7,816 nucleotides of DNA from an uncultured Mesorhizobium sp. (GTDB taxonomy: Bacteria > Pseudomonadota > Alphaproteobacteria > Rhizobiales > Rhizobiaceae), in NCBI GenBank assembly GCA_950071955.1, contig CATMOC010000160.1:1-7816 (forward strand), given 5' to 3'. A program made the translations under genes and the position numbers. The notes beneath the pieces are model-generated. The model was not told the origin of the DNA. It did not search any database and saw only the letters and a list, made by a program, of their open reading frames with translations. This document shows, piece after piece, positions 1 to 5,691 of the stretch (the stretch's first letter is position 1; every line of letters begins with the position of its first letter).

Positions 1-20
1 CTCCCGAACCATCGGGAGGA
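1..20 (+). promoter_or_regulatory. Hairpin covering the ribokinase ribosome binding site
   Basis: Bases 1-7 (CTCCCGA) and 12-18 (TCGGGAG) form a perfect 7-bp inverted repeat around the 4-base loop ACCA. The ribosome binding site GGGAGGA (14-20) lies almost wholly in the 3' arm, 5 bases before the GTG start at 26. There is no T run after the stem, so it does not look like an intrinsic terminator. It could lower or regulate translation of ribokinase if the transcript includes base 1. The stem may extend beyond the window edge. Confidence 0.5.
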
Positions 21-25
21 CGTTC

Positions 26-931
26 GTGGTCATCGTCATCGGCTCCATCAATCTCGACCTCATCACCACGGTCGACCGTCTTCCCCACGCCGGAGAGACG
101 GTCAGCGGCGACCGCTTCTCGACCGCTCCGGGCGGCAAGGGCGCCAACCAGGCGCTCGCGGCCGCGCGTGCGGGTTCAGAGGTCCGCATGATAGGGTCGG
201 TCGGAAGCGATGCCTTCGCCGAGGAGGCGCTGACCCTGCTGCGCGCCGGCGGCGTCGACCTTTCCGGCGTCCATGTCTCCCACGCGGCGACCGGCGTGGC
301 GCTTATCCTGGTAGGCGCAGACGGCGAGAACATGATCGCCATCGCGCCGGGCGCCAACGCCGCCGTCCTGCCGGGTGACGTCGGCAAGGCCATGATGGAA
401 AAGGGAGACGTCGTGCTCCTCCAGCACGAGATCCCCATTTCGACGGTCGAAGCTGCGCTCCGCGCTGCCCGGAAGGCAGGGGCCGTGTCGATCCTGAACA
501 CCGCGCCTTTCCGCGCCGACGCGGTTTCCCTGCTCACCGAAGCCGACATCGTCGTCGCCAACGAGACGGAATTCGAAAACTATGCGGGCGCGCTCGGTCT
601 GACCGGCGCCGATCGTGTCGGCAAGATGCGGTCGTTCGCCGGCACCACCGGCAGGACGATCGTGGTGACGCTCGGCGGGGAGGGCGCGGTTGCCGCTTCG
701 CCCGGCGCCGAGCTTTCGGTGCCCTCGATACCCATCACGCCCGTCGACACGGTCGGGGCGGGCGACACGTTCTGCGGGTATCTCGGCGCGGGACTGGCCG
801 AAGGGGCGGGGCTCAACGCCGCGCTGAAGCTTGCCGCGGTGGCCGGCGCGCTCGCCTGCCTGAAGCCCGGCGCGCAGCCAGCGATACCGTTGCGCTCCGA
901 CGTGCTGGAGGCGTTGAAGGCCGCTGGGTAG
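26..931 (+). CDS. rbsK: Ribokinase (PfkB family)
   Basis: This 301-residue cytoplasmic sugar kinase phosphorylates D-ribose with ATP to ribose 5-phosphate, feeding free ribose into the pentose phosphate and nucleotide pathways. The N-terminus VIVIGSINLDL and the glycine-rich PfkB signature GGKGANQA (residues 36-43) form the sugar-binding half. LLQHEIP (131-137) and VANETE (177-182) are typical of ribokinases. The second PfkB signature, DTVGAGDTF (241-249), holds the anion hole and the likely catalytic base Asp247. Length is normal for the family. The start is GTG at 26, set by GGGAGGA five bases upstream; no earlier start is visible in the window. The gene converges on the nucleoside hydrolase gene, 21 bases away, whose product supplies ribose, with no clear terminator between them. 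Other PfkB sugar kinases are possible, but the motif set fits ribokinase best. Confidence 0.9.
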   Translation: MVIVIGSINLDLITTVDRLPHAGETVSGDRFSTAPGGKGANQALAAARAGSEVRMIGSVGSDAFAEEALTLLRAGGVDLSGVHVSHAATGVALILVGADGENMIAIAPGANAAVLPGDVGKAMMEKGDVVLLQHEIPISTVEAALRAARKAGAVSILNTAPFRADAVSLLTEADIVVANETEFENYAGALGLTGADRVGKMRSFAGTTGRTIVVTLGGEGAVAASPGAELSVPSIPITPVDTVGAGDTFCGYLGAGLAEGAGLNAALKLAAVAGALACLKPGAQPAIPLRSDVLEALKAAG

Positions 932-952
932 GAATTTCGGAGCCGACGTCGC

Positions 953-1894
953 TCAGAGACGGCCAAGGCGTTCCGTCAGAAGGTCGAAGAAGCCGTCGGA
1001 ATCGACGTCGCGCATCACCATGGCGTTCTTCTCGCGGCCGGTGACGCCCCACCAGTCCACCACCGTCATGCCCATGGTGAGTTCGGACGCGGTCTCGATC
1101 GCGACGTTGCAGAAGCGGCCCCCGAAAAGGTCGGGACGGATGAGATAGGCGATCACGCAGGGATCGTGCAGCGGTCCGCCGTCGCTGCCGTACTTCTCCT
1201 CGTCATAGCGCTCGAAGAATTCCAGCAGTTCCGCTGTCGCGATCCCGACGCGGGTACCGAGCGCGCGGAACGACTCCACCCTTCTGGCGGTCGTCAGCGC
1301 CTTGTGGGTAACGTCGAGCGGCATGACGACGAGCGGGATGCCGGCTTTGAAGACGATCTCTGCAGCGTGCGGATCGACATGGATGTTGAATTCCGCCGCC
1401 GGCGTGACGTTGCCGCCCTCGAAGAAGCCGCCGCCCATCAAGACGAGCTCGCGGATGCGCGGCGCGATCTCGGGCGCGCGGTTTAGCGCCGCGGCGATGT
1501 TGGTGAGCGGTCCGAGCGTGCAGAGCGTGACGGCCTTCTCGTCTTCGGCCAGCAGCGTCTCGACGATGAAGTCGACCGCGTGCTGTTCCTGGAGCGGCAT
1601 TGCCGGCTCGGGAAGATCGGGACCGTCGAGCCCGGTGCGCCCGTGAATGTGTTCGGCGGTGACGAGCCGCCGCACCAGCGGTCGCGTGCATCCGGCGAAC
1701 ACGCTGGTCTCCGGCCTGCCCGCGAGCTCGCATATCTTGCGCGCGTTCTTTTCCGTCAGCGCCAGCGGAACATTGCCGGCGACCGCGGTGATGCCGAGCA
1801 CGTCGAGCTCGGGGCTTCCAAGCGCCAGCAGGATGGCGACGGCGTCGTCCTGGCCGGGATCAGTGTCGATGATGATCTTGCGCGGGGCACCCAT
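953..1894 (-). CDS. Inosine/uridine-preferring nucleoside hydrolase
   Basis: This 313-residue enzyme hydrolyses the N-glycosidic bond of ribonucleosides, giving free base and ribose. The calcium-binding signature DTDPGQDDA spans residues 10-18, with Asp12, Asp16 and Asp17 as likely ligands or catalytic base. Other family features are Asn41, HIHG (82-85), TLGPLTN (126-132), VLMGGG (151-156), EFN (168-170) and LHDP (242-245) with His243 and Asp244. The HDP motif is that of the group I hydrolases typified by the Crithidia IU-nucleoside hydrolase. I chose the ATG at 1894 because AGGAG (+ strand 1901-1905) lies six bases upstream and the protein then begins just before the conserved motif. A longer frame to 1939 lacks a good ribosome binding site and would run through the divergent hsp20 promoter. 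The exact base preference cannot be read from sequence. No clear sigma-70 promoter was found upstream. Confidence 0.9.
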   Translation of the reverse strand: MGAPRKIIIDTDPGQDDAVAILLALGSPELDVLGITAVAGNVPLALTEKNARKICELAGRPETSVFAGCTRPLVRRLVTAEHIHGRTGLDGPDLPEPAMPLQEQHAVDFIVETLLAEDEKAVTLCTLGPLTNIAAALNRAPEIAPRIRELVLMGGGFFEGGNVTPAAEFNIHVDPHAAEIVFKAGIPLVVMPLDVTHKALTTARRVESFRALGTRVGIATAELLEFFERYDEEKYGSDGGPLHDPCVIAYLIRPDLFGGRFCNVAIETASELTMGMTVVDWWGVTGREKNAMVMRDVDSDGFFDLLTERLGRL

Positions 1895-1900
1895 GGCCAA

Positions 1901-1905
1901 CTCCT
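1901..1905 (-). promoter_or_regulatory. Ribosome binding site of the nucleoside hydrolase gene
   Basis: On the - strand this reads AGGAG, six bases before the ATG at 1894. It decides the start codon: the in-frame upstream codons at 1924 and 1939 have no comparable site. Confidence 0.7.
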
Positions 1906-1912
1906 GCAACCG

Positions 1913-1941
1913 CTTGAACTTCATGAAGCGGCGGACCATAT
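1913..1941 (+). promoter_or_regulatory. RpoH (sigma-32) heat-shock promoter of hsp20
   Basis: CTTGAA (1913-1918), preceded by CGC, and CCATAT (1936-1941) are separated by 17 bases. This matches the heat-shock sigma factor consensus known in alphaproteobacteria (CTTGAA, 16-17 bases, CCATnT). Transcription should begin near 1948, leaving a leader of about 65 bases before the hsp20 ATG. The spacer contains the perfect palindrome CTTCATGAAG (1919-1928). The Hsp20 gene immediately downstream strongly supports the reading; the transcription start is inferred. Confidence 0.8.
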
Positions 1942-1947
1942 CAGTGG

Positions 1948-2012
1948 CACGCGGGAGAATGCCATCCGGGTTTTTCCGCTTTCCACGTCGCTCTTAGGAG
2001 GACCAAATACAG
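1948..2012 (+). ncRNA. Candidate ROSE-like or fourU-like RNA thermometer in the hsp20 leader
   Basis: The predicted leader is about 65 bases, in the range known for ROSE thermometers of rhizobial small heat-shock genes. The pentamer TCGCT (1988-1992) fits the ROSE U(U/C)GCU motif and lies three bases before the ribosome binding site AGGAGG (1996-2001). One fold pairs GTC (1987-1989) with GAC (2001-2003), with a G-G opposition at 1990/2000 and a weak inner stem, masking the site. A competing fold pairs TTTTCC (1972-1977) with GGAGGA (1997-2002), including two G-U pairs, which resembles a fourU element. These pairings were found by eye; thermosensing is inferred from the motif, the position and the gene controlled. 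Confidence 0.45.
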
Positions 2013-2438
2013 ATGTCGCGCATGACGCCCTTTTCGAGCCCGCTCCTGCTCGGGTTCGATGCCATGGAAAAGACGCTCGAACGCGTGGCCAAGACCGGCG
2101 ACGGTTATCCACCCTACAACATCGAACGGCTCCGCGGGACCGACGCCGATGGTGAGCGGCTCCGCATCACACTGGCGGTGGCGGGGTTCTCGGAAGACGA
2201 CCTCGAGGTTACGACCGAGGAGAACCAGCTGGTAATCCGTGGCAAGCAGACGGACGACGTCGAGCGCGAATACCTGCATCGCGGCATCGCCGCGCGGCAG
2301 TTCCAGCGTTCCTTCGTTCTTGCCGATGGCATGCGGGTGGTGGGAGCGGAACTGAAGAACGGGCTCCTCTCCGTCGATCTCGACCGTCCCCAGCCTGAAA
2401 GGCTGGTACGGAAAATAAACATATCGGTGAAAGACTGA
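2013..2438 (+). CDS. Small heat-shock protein, Hsp20/alpha-crystallin family
   Basis: This 141-residue cytoplasmic chaperone of the IbpA-like class holds unfolding proteins in a refoldable state for the DnaK and ClpB systems. YPPYNIE (residues 32-38) is the usual entry to the alpha-crystallin domain in rhizobial class A proteins. The domain runs to about residue 128, with LAVAGFSEDDLEV (54-66), LVIRGK (73-78), the EYLHRGIAARQFQRSF segment (86-101) and the conserved GLLSVDL (117-123). The C-terminal I-x-I anchor is INI (135-137), needed for oligomer assembly in this family. The ATG at 2013 follows AGGAGG (1996-2001) by 11 bases, a rather long spacing. Control by RpoH, and perhaps by leader folding, is expected from the upstream sequence. 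The DUF1150 gene follows on the same strand. Rhizobia often have several hsp20 genes, so I give no symbol. Confidence 0.93.
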   Translation: MSRMTPFSSPLLLGFDAMEKTLERVAKTGDGYPPYNIERLRGTDADGERLRITLAVAGFSEDDLEVTTEENQLVIRGKQTDDVEREYLHRGIAARQFQRSFVLADGMRVVGAELKNGLLSVDLDRPQPERLVRKINISVKD

Positions 2439-2486
2439 ACGGAACCCTTAGCTCGAACGCGGGTTGGCATGTTGGCAGCCCTCGGC

Positions 2487-2493
2487 AAGGAGG
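2487..2493 (+). promoter_or_regulatory. Ribosome binding site of the DUF1150 gene
   Basis: AAGGAGG, six bases before the ATG at 2500, is close to the ideal anti-16S complement. It places the start at 2500 rather than at the in-frame ATG at 2464. Confidence 0.8.
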
Positions 2494-2499
2494 CTTGAA

Positions 2500-2757
2500 A
2501 TGACTGAACAAGAACGGATTTCCACGATGACGGCGGACCAGTTCGCCCATCTGGGTGAAGGCGCGCTCGCCTACCTCAAGAAGGTGAAGAGCGAGGAACT
2601 GAAGGGCCGCTTTCCGGGGATGCCGGAGATTGCACCCGGCCTTGAGCTTTGGGCGCTGTTCGCGGCCAATGGCCAGCCCATCCTGCTGACGGACGAGCGC
2701 GACAGCGCGCTCGGGGCCGCAATGCAGAACGACCTCACGGCAGTCAGCATCCACTGA
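2500..2757 (+). CDS. DUF1150 family protein of unknown function
   Basis: This small 85-residue protein is recognisable as the alphaproteobacterial DUF1150 family, whose function I do not know. The visible core is FAHLGEGALAYLKKV (residues 15-29), then SEELKGRFPG (31-40), a segment APGLELWALFAANGQPI (45-61) and ILLTDERDSALGAA (61-74), ending in AVSIH. There is no signal peptide or clear membrane segment, so it is probably cytoplasmic. It lies 61 bases after hsp20 on the same strand with its own strong ribosome binding site and no visible terminator in between. It is therefore probably carried on the heat-shock transcript. A role linked to protein quality control is only an inference from position. 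Confidence 0.8.
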   Translation: MTEQERISTMTADQFAHLGEGALAYLKKVKSEELKGRFPGMPEIAPGLELWALFAANGQPILLTDERDSALGAAMQNDLTAVSIH

Positions 2758-2758
2758 C

Positions 2759-2776
2759 GGCCGCAGGACACCGGCC
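2759..2776. other. Short hairpin between the convergent DUF1150 and ptsN genes
   Basis: GGCCG (2759-2763) and CGGCC (2772-2776) form a 5-bp stem with an 8-base loop in the 29-base gap between two convergent stop codons. Neither strand has a T run after it. It may help end transcription from both sides, but it is not a convincing intrinsic terminator. Confidence 0.25.
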
Positions 2777-2786
2777 TGGCACCCGT

Positions 2787-3251
2787 TCAGGCGGCGTGCG
2801 AGGCCGGGGTCGATGCCAGGAAGGTATGAATCGCGGCAGCATCCTTCGTGCCGCGGATTTTTGCGACAGTCTCCGAATCCCGCAAGACCCGCGCGATGCG
2901 GGAGAGGGCTTTCAGGTGGTCAGCACCCGCACCCTCGGGCGCAAGCAGCAGAAAGACGATGTCGACCGGCTGATCGTCGAGCGCCTCGAATTCCACCGGA
3001 TGGTCCAGTCTCGCGAAGACGCCGGTGATCTCTTTCACTCCGGGCAGCTTTCCATGCGGAATGGCGATGCCATTGCCGACACCCGTCGAGCCGAGCCGCT
3101 CGCGCTGGAGGATGGTGTCGAATATCTCGCGTTCTGCAAGCCCGGTGATCTCGCTCGCCTTCTCGGCCATGAGCTGCAAAAGCTGCTTCTTGGAGTTGGC
3201 CTTCAAGGCCGGCATGATCGCCGGAACGTCGATCAGATCGCTCAGATCCAT
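2787..3251 (-). CDS. ptsN: PTS IIA-like nitrogen regulatory protein (EIIA-Ntr)
   Basis: This 154-residue cytoplasmic phosphocarrier is the last member of the nitrogen PTS (PtsP to NPr to PtsN). It regulates partner proteins, in other bacteria potassium transport, carbon and nitrogen responses, rather than carrying sugar. The fold is a single PTS EIIA type 2 domain. The phosphoacceptor is His66 in GIAIPHGKLPGV (residues 61-72), followed by the usual FLLLAPEGAGADHLKALSRIARVL stretch (100-123). Length is typical. The ATG at 3251 is preceded by AAGGA with nine bases between. It lies 67 bases after hpf and ends the lpt-rpoN-hpf-ptsN cluster; no rapZ or NPr gene follows, so the PTS partners must be elsewhere. 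The phosphorylation site looks intact. Confidence 0.93.
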   Translation of the reverse strand: MDLSDLIDVPAIMPALKANSKKQLLQLMAEKASEITGLAEREIFDTILQRERLGSTGVGNGIAIPHGKLPGVKEITGVFARLDHPVEFEALDDQPVDIVFLLLAPEGAGADHLKALSRIARVLRDSETVAKIRGTKDAAAIHTFLASTPASHAA

Positions 3252-3318
3252 TGCTTCGCGTCCTTAGTTTGTGCCACCGCGGGGCCGTCCCCAACAGGCC
3301 GAGAAATGCGATGAGGCT

Positions 3319-3906
3319 CTAGGATCCGTTCGATGCCACGGCGGATGGATCGATCCAGCCGATGTTCCCGTCGGCCCGGCGGTAGACGATGTTGATCGTG
3401 TCCGTCCCCGCGTTGCGAAACACGTAGACCGGGCTGTCCTTGGTGTCGAGTTCGATGACGGCGGATGCCACGCTCATGGTCTTGAGCACGAGCGAGGTCT
3501 CGGCGACGACGGTCGGGGCGTAGTCCTCCGCGACTTCCTCCTCCTCTTCTGCAACCGCGGCAACGATCCTGTAGGGAATGTCGGTCCAGATCGCCTCTTC
3601 GGGCGATGCAGCTTGATGCGACTTCAGGCGGCGCTTGTAGCGGCGCAGCCGCTTCTCGATGCGGTCGGCGGCCGCGTCGAACGCAAGTTGCGGATCCAGC
3701 GCCTTCCCCTCGGCCTGAAGCGCCATCCCCGTGTCCAGATGGATCATGCAGTCGGCCGAGAAGCGCGACCCGGACTTTTCCACAGTGACGTGGCCGGAGA
3801 ACCCCCCATCGAAGTATTTCGAGATCGCTTCCTCGATCCTCTGATCGATTCGGGTGCGGAACGCCTCACCCATTTCCATCTGCTTGCCGGATATACGCAG
3901 GCCCAT
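3319..3906 (-). CDS. hpf: Long-form ribosome hibernation promoting factor (HPF)
   Basis: This 195-residue protein binds the 30S subunit at the mRNA channel and tRNA sites and pairs ribosomes into inactive 100S dimers during slow growth or stress. The N-terminal S30AE domain (about 1-100) begins LRISGKQMEMGEAFRTRI and ends with the basic stretch EKRLRRYKRRLK (84-95). A linker with a five-Glu run follows (118-130). The C-terminal dimerisation domain (about 135-188) contains VYVFRNAGTDTINIVYRRADG (160-180), ending GWIDP (183-187). The two-domain length marks the long form. The frame is open to 3975, but I place the start at the ATG at 3906, where homology begins and AGGAAAGG lies 11 bases upstream. 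It lies between rpoN and ptsN and has its own likely promoter in the 241-base gap upstream. Confidence 0.93.
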   Translation of the reverse strand: MGLRISGKQMEMGEAFRTRIDQRIEEAISKYFDGGFSGHVTVEKSGSRFSADCMIHLDTGMALQAEGKALDPQLAFDAAADRIEKRLRRYKRRLKSHQAASPEEAIWTDIPYRIVAAVAEEEEEVAEDYAPTVVAETSLVLKTMSVASAVIELDTKDSPVYVFRNAGTDTINIVYRRADGNIGWIDPSAVASNGS

Positions 3907-4025
3907 CTCGAAACCGACCTTTCCTGCCGTGGTGTGTGACGCTACCGAGTTTATACCTGCGATCGCCCGGCACAAGCACGTGCGGCGACGTAACGCCAGG
4001 TTCCGGCGCGAGTTCCGATGTTGCC

Positions 4026-4047
4026 GGACGGCGCAGCACGCCGGTCC
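4026..4047 (-). promoter_or_regulatory. Hairpin at the start of the predicted hpf leader
   Basis: On the + strand GGACGGCG (4026-4033) and CGCCGGTCC (4039-4047) pair as a 5-bp GC stem plus three outer pairs, with one bulged base and a 5-base loop. If transcription starts near 4053, this hairpin sits at the very 5' end of the hpf mRNA, about 120 bases from the start codon. No T run follows, so it is more likely a stability or structural element than a terminator. Function is inferred. Confidence 0.3.
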
Positions 4048-4059
4048 GCGGGTGGGCGG

Positions 4060-4088
4060 CTTCTAGGAACTTCGATTTGCTTTGTCAA
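4060..4088 (-). promoter_or_regulatory. Internal sigma-70-type promoter ahead of hpf
   Basis: Read on the - strand, a perfect TTGACA -35 (4083-4088) and TAGAAG as -10 (4060-4065) are separated by 17 bases. The -10 matches TATAAT at four of six positions, which is common in alphaproteobacteria. It lies in the 241-base gap after the rpoN stop, giving a leader of about 147 bases. A second -10-like hexamer, TATAAA (3950-3955), lies nearer hpf but lacks a good -35. Confidence 0.6.
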
Positions 4089-4147
4089 CGCGAAGCAAGT
4101 CGCCTGAGGGTTTCCGCAGCGGCAAAGACGGCCGGACCAGCCCATGT

Positions 4148-5668
4148 CTACATCGCGCCGGCCATCGCCCGCTTTTCCCGCCGCCGCTGCACCGAGGACG
4201 GAATGTTCATGCCCTCCCGGTACTTGGCGACGGTACGGCGCGCGATGTCGATGCCGCTTTTCCTCAGAACGTCGACGATCGCATCGTCGGAGAGCACGTC
4301 AGAGGGTTTTTCCTCGTCGATCATCTGGCGAATGCGATGGCGGACGGACTGGGCGGAATGTGCGTCGCCGCCTTCGGCCGAGGCGATTGCGGCGGTGAAG
4401 AAGAAGCGGAGTTCGAAGACGCCGCGCGGCGTCTGCATGTATTTGTTCGCGGTGACGCGGCTGACCGTCGATTCGTGCATCTGAATCGCCTCGGCCACCG
4501 TCTTCAGGTTGAGCGGACGCAGATGCCGTATGCCCTTCATGAGGAAGGCGTCCTGCTGCCGAACGATCTCGGACGCAACTTTGACGATGGTGCGGGCACG
4601 CTGGTCGAGGCTACGCGTCAGCCAGCTTGCGCTCTGCATGCAATCGGACAGGAATTCCTTGTCGGCCGGGGACCGCGCGCCGGACGAGATCCGCGCCAGA
4701 TAGGTCTGGTCGACCAAAACGCGTGGCAGGGTGTCGGGGTTGAGCTCCACGGCCCAGGTGCCGTCCGGGGCGGGACGCACGACCACGTCTGGCACGATCG
4801 TCTCGGCTCCCTGCCCGGTGAAACCGGCACCCGGTTTCGGGTCGAGCGCCTTGATCTCCCCCAGCATGTCGATCAGGTCGCCTTCGTCCACCCCGCAGAG
4901 GCGCCGCAGGGCGACGAAATCGCGTCGCGCCAGGAGGTCGAGGTTGTTCAGGAGCACCTGCATCGCGGGATCGAGCCTGTTCAGCCGCTTGAGCTGGATT
5001 GCCAGGCATTCGGAGAGGTTGCGGGCGAACAGGCCGGGCGGGTCGAAGTTCTGGCAGCCGATCAGGACCGTTTCAAGCAAAGAGCGGTCGATTCCCAGGC
5101 GCAGCGCAAGTTCGGCCAGATCGTCGCGAATATACCCTGAATCGTCCAGACTGTCCGCCAGTTCCGACGCGATGATCCTGTGCACCGGCTCCGCGAAACC
5201 GAAGGCGATCTGCTCGGTGAGGGAATCGCGCAGAGTGACGGCGGCGGCTGCTACGTCCTCGAGGTCGAAACCGCCGTCGCCGCCCGAGCCGCTTGATCCC
5301 GCGGCCGATTTCCACGTCAGCGAAAGGTCGGGGCTGAGCCGGTCGCGGGTTCCAGGATCATCCGGATAGAGGTTCTCAAGCGATGAATCCAGGCGGTCGG
5401 CGAGCCTTTCGGCATTGTGGTCGAGATCGGAGGCGAACCAATCGGTCTCGCCGTCCGCCTCGCGCTCTGGGGGGGGCTCTGCCTCGGGCTCCGGCCGGTC
5501 GTCCTCGTCGGCGCGACGCTCGAGAAGCGGATTGCGCTCGATCTCGTCGTCGATAAAGCGCTCAAGTTCGGCATGCGTGAACTGGAGCAGCCGGATCGAC
5601 TGCATCAGCTGCGGCGTCATGACGAGCGCCTGCGATTGCCGCAGTTGGAGTTTCGCTGCGAGCGCCAT
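4148..5668 (-). CDS. rpoN: RNA polymerase sigma-54 factor
   Basis: This 506-residue sigma-54 directs RNA polymerase to -24/-12 promoters that need an AAA+ activator, for nitrogen assimilation and other functions. Region I (residues 1-50), rich in Gln and Leu (LQLRQSQALVMTPQLMQSI), contacts the activator. Region II (about 51-140) is acidic and proline-rich. The core-binding domain follows (about 140-330, with FDPPGLFARNLSECL at 208-222), then the helix-turn-helix LKTVAEAIQMHESTVSRV (388-405). The RpoN box ARRTVAKYRE (476-485) reads the -24 element. All parts are present. I chose the ATG at 5668, where homology begins, over an in-frame GTG at 5689. Eight consecutive C bases (+ strand G run 5469-5476) encode Pro65-67. 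The gene has its own likely promoter 153 bases after lptB. Confidence 0.96.
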   Translation of the reverse strand: MALAAKLQLRQSQALVMTPQLMQSIRLLQFTHAELERFIDDEIERNPLLERRADEDDRPEPEAEPPPEREADGETDWFASDLDHNAERLADRLDSSLENLYPDDPGTRDRLSPDLSLTWKSAAGSSGSGGDGGFDLEDVAAAAVTLRDSLTEQIAFGFAEPVHRIIASELADSLDDSGYIRDDLAELALRLGIDRSLLETVLIGCQNFDPPGLFARNLSECLAIQLKRLNRLDPAMQVLLNNLDLLARRDFVALRRLCGVDEGDLIDMLGEIKALDPKPGAGFTGQGAETIVPDVVVRPAPDGTWAVELNPDTLPRVLVDQTYLARISSGARSPADKEFLSDCMQSASWLTRSLDQRARTIVKVASEIVRQQDAFLMKGIRHLRPLNLKTVAEAIQMHESTVSRVTANKYMQTPRGVFELRFFFTAAIASAEGGDAHSAQSVRHRIRQMIDEEKPSDVLSDDAIVDVLRKSGIDIARRTVAKYREGMNIPSSVQRRREKRAMAGAM

Positions 5669-5691
5669 ACTGATTACCCTGTACCCCACAC

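Noticed and set aside
1945..1951. TGGCACG upstream of hsp20, a perfect sigma-54 -24 element
   Set aside because: The GC of a -12 element is not at the required distance: bases 1958-1959 are AA and the nearest GC is three bases too far. It also overlaps the predicted RpoH transcription start.
2464..2480. TTGGCATG with GC 10 bases after GG, a sigma-54-like site before the DUF1150 gene
   Set aside because: The -24 half is fair, but the -12 half reads CAGCC rather than TTGCA or TTGCT, and the start would fall on the ribosome binding site. It also reflects a short direct repeat (TTGGCA twice).
2759..2776. GGCCG/CGGCC stem as an intrinsic bidirectional terminator
   Set aside because: The stem is short and neither strand has a T run; kept only as a low-confidence hairpin.
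3281..3292. GGGG/CCCC stem between hpf and ptsN as a terminator
   Set aside because: Only four pairs, no T run, and hpf and ptsN are usually co-transcribed.
3951..4145. 64-codon open frame on the - strand in the rpoN-hpf gap
   Set aside because: Composition (many Arg, Pro, Ala, Cys) is typical of chance frames in GC-rich DNA, there is no clear ribosome binding site, and it overlaps the hpf promoter and leader.
4082..5140. 352-codon open frame on + opposite rpoN
   Set aside because: It lies antisense to a clearly conserved sigma-54 gene; long antisense frames are expected at this G+C, and the product resembles no family I know.
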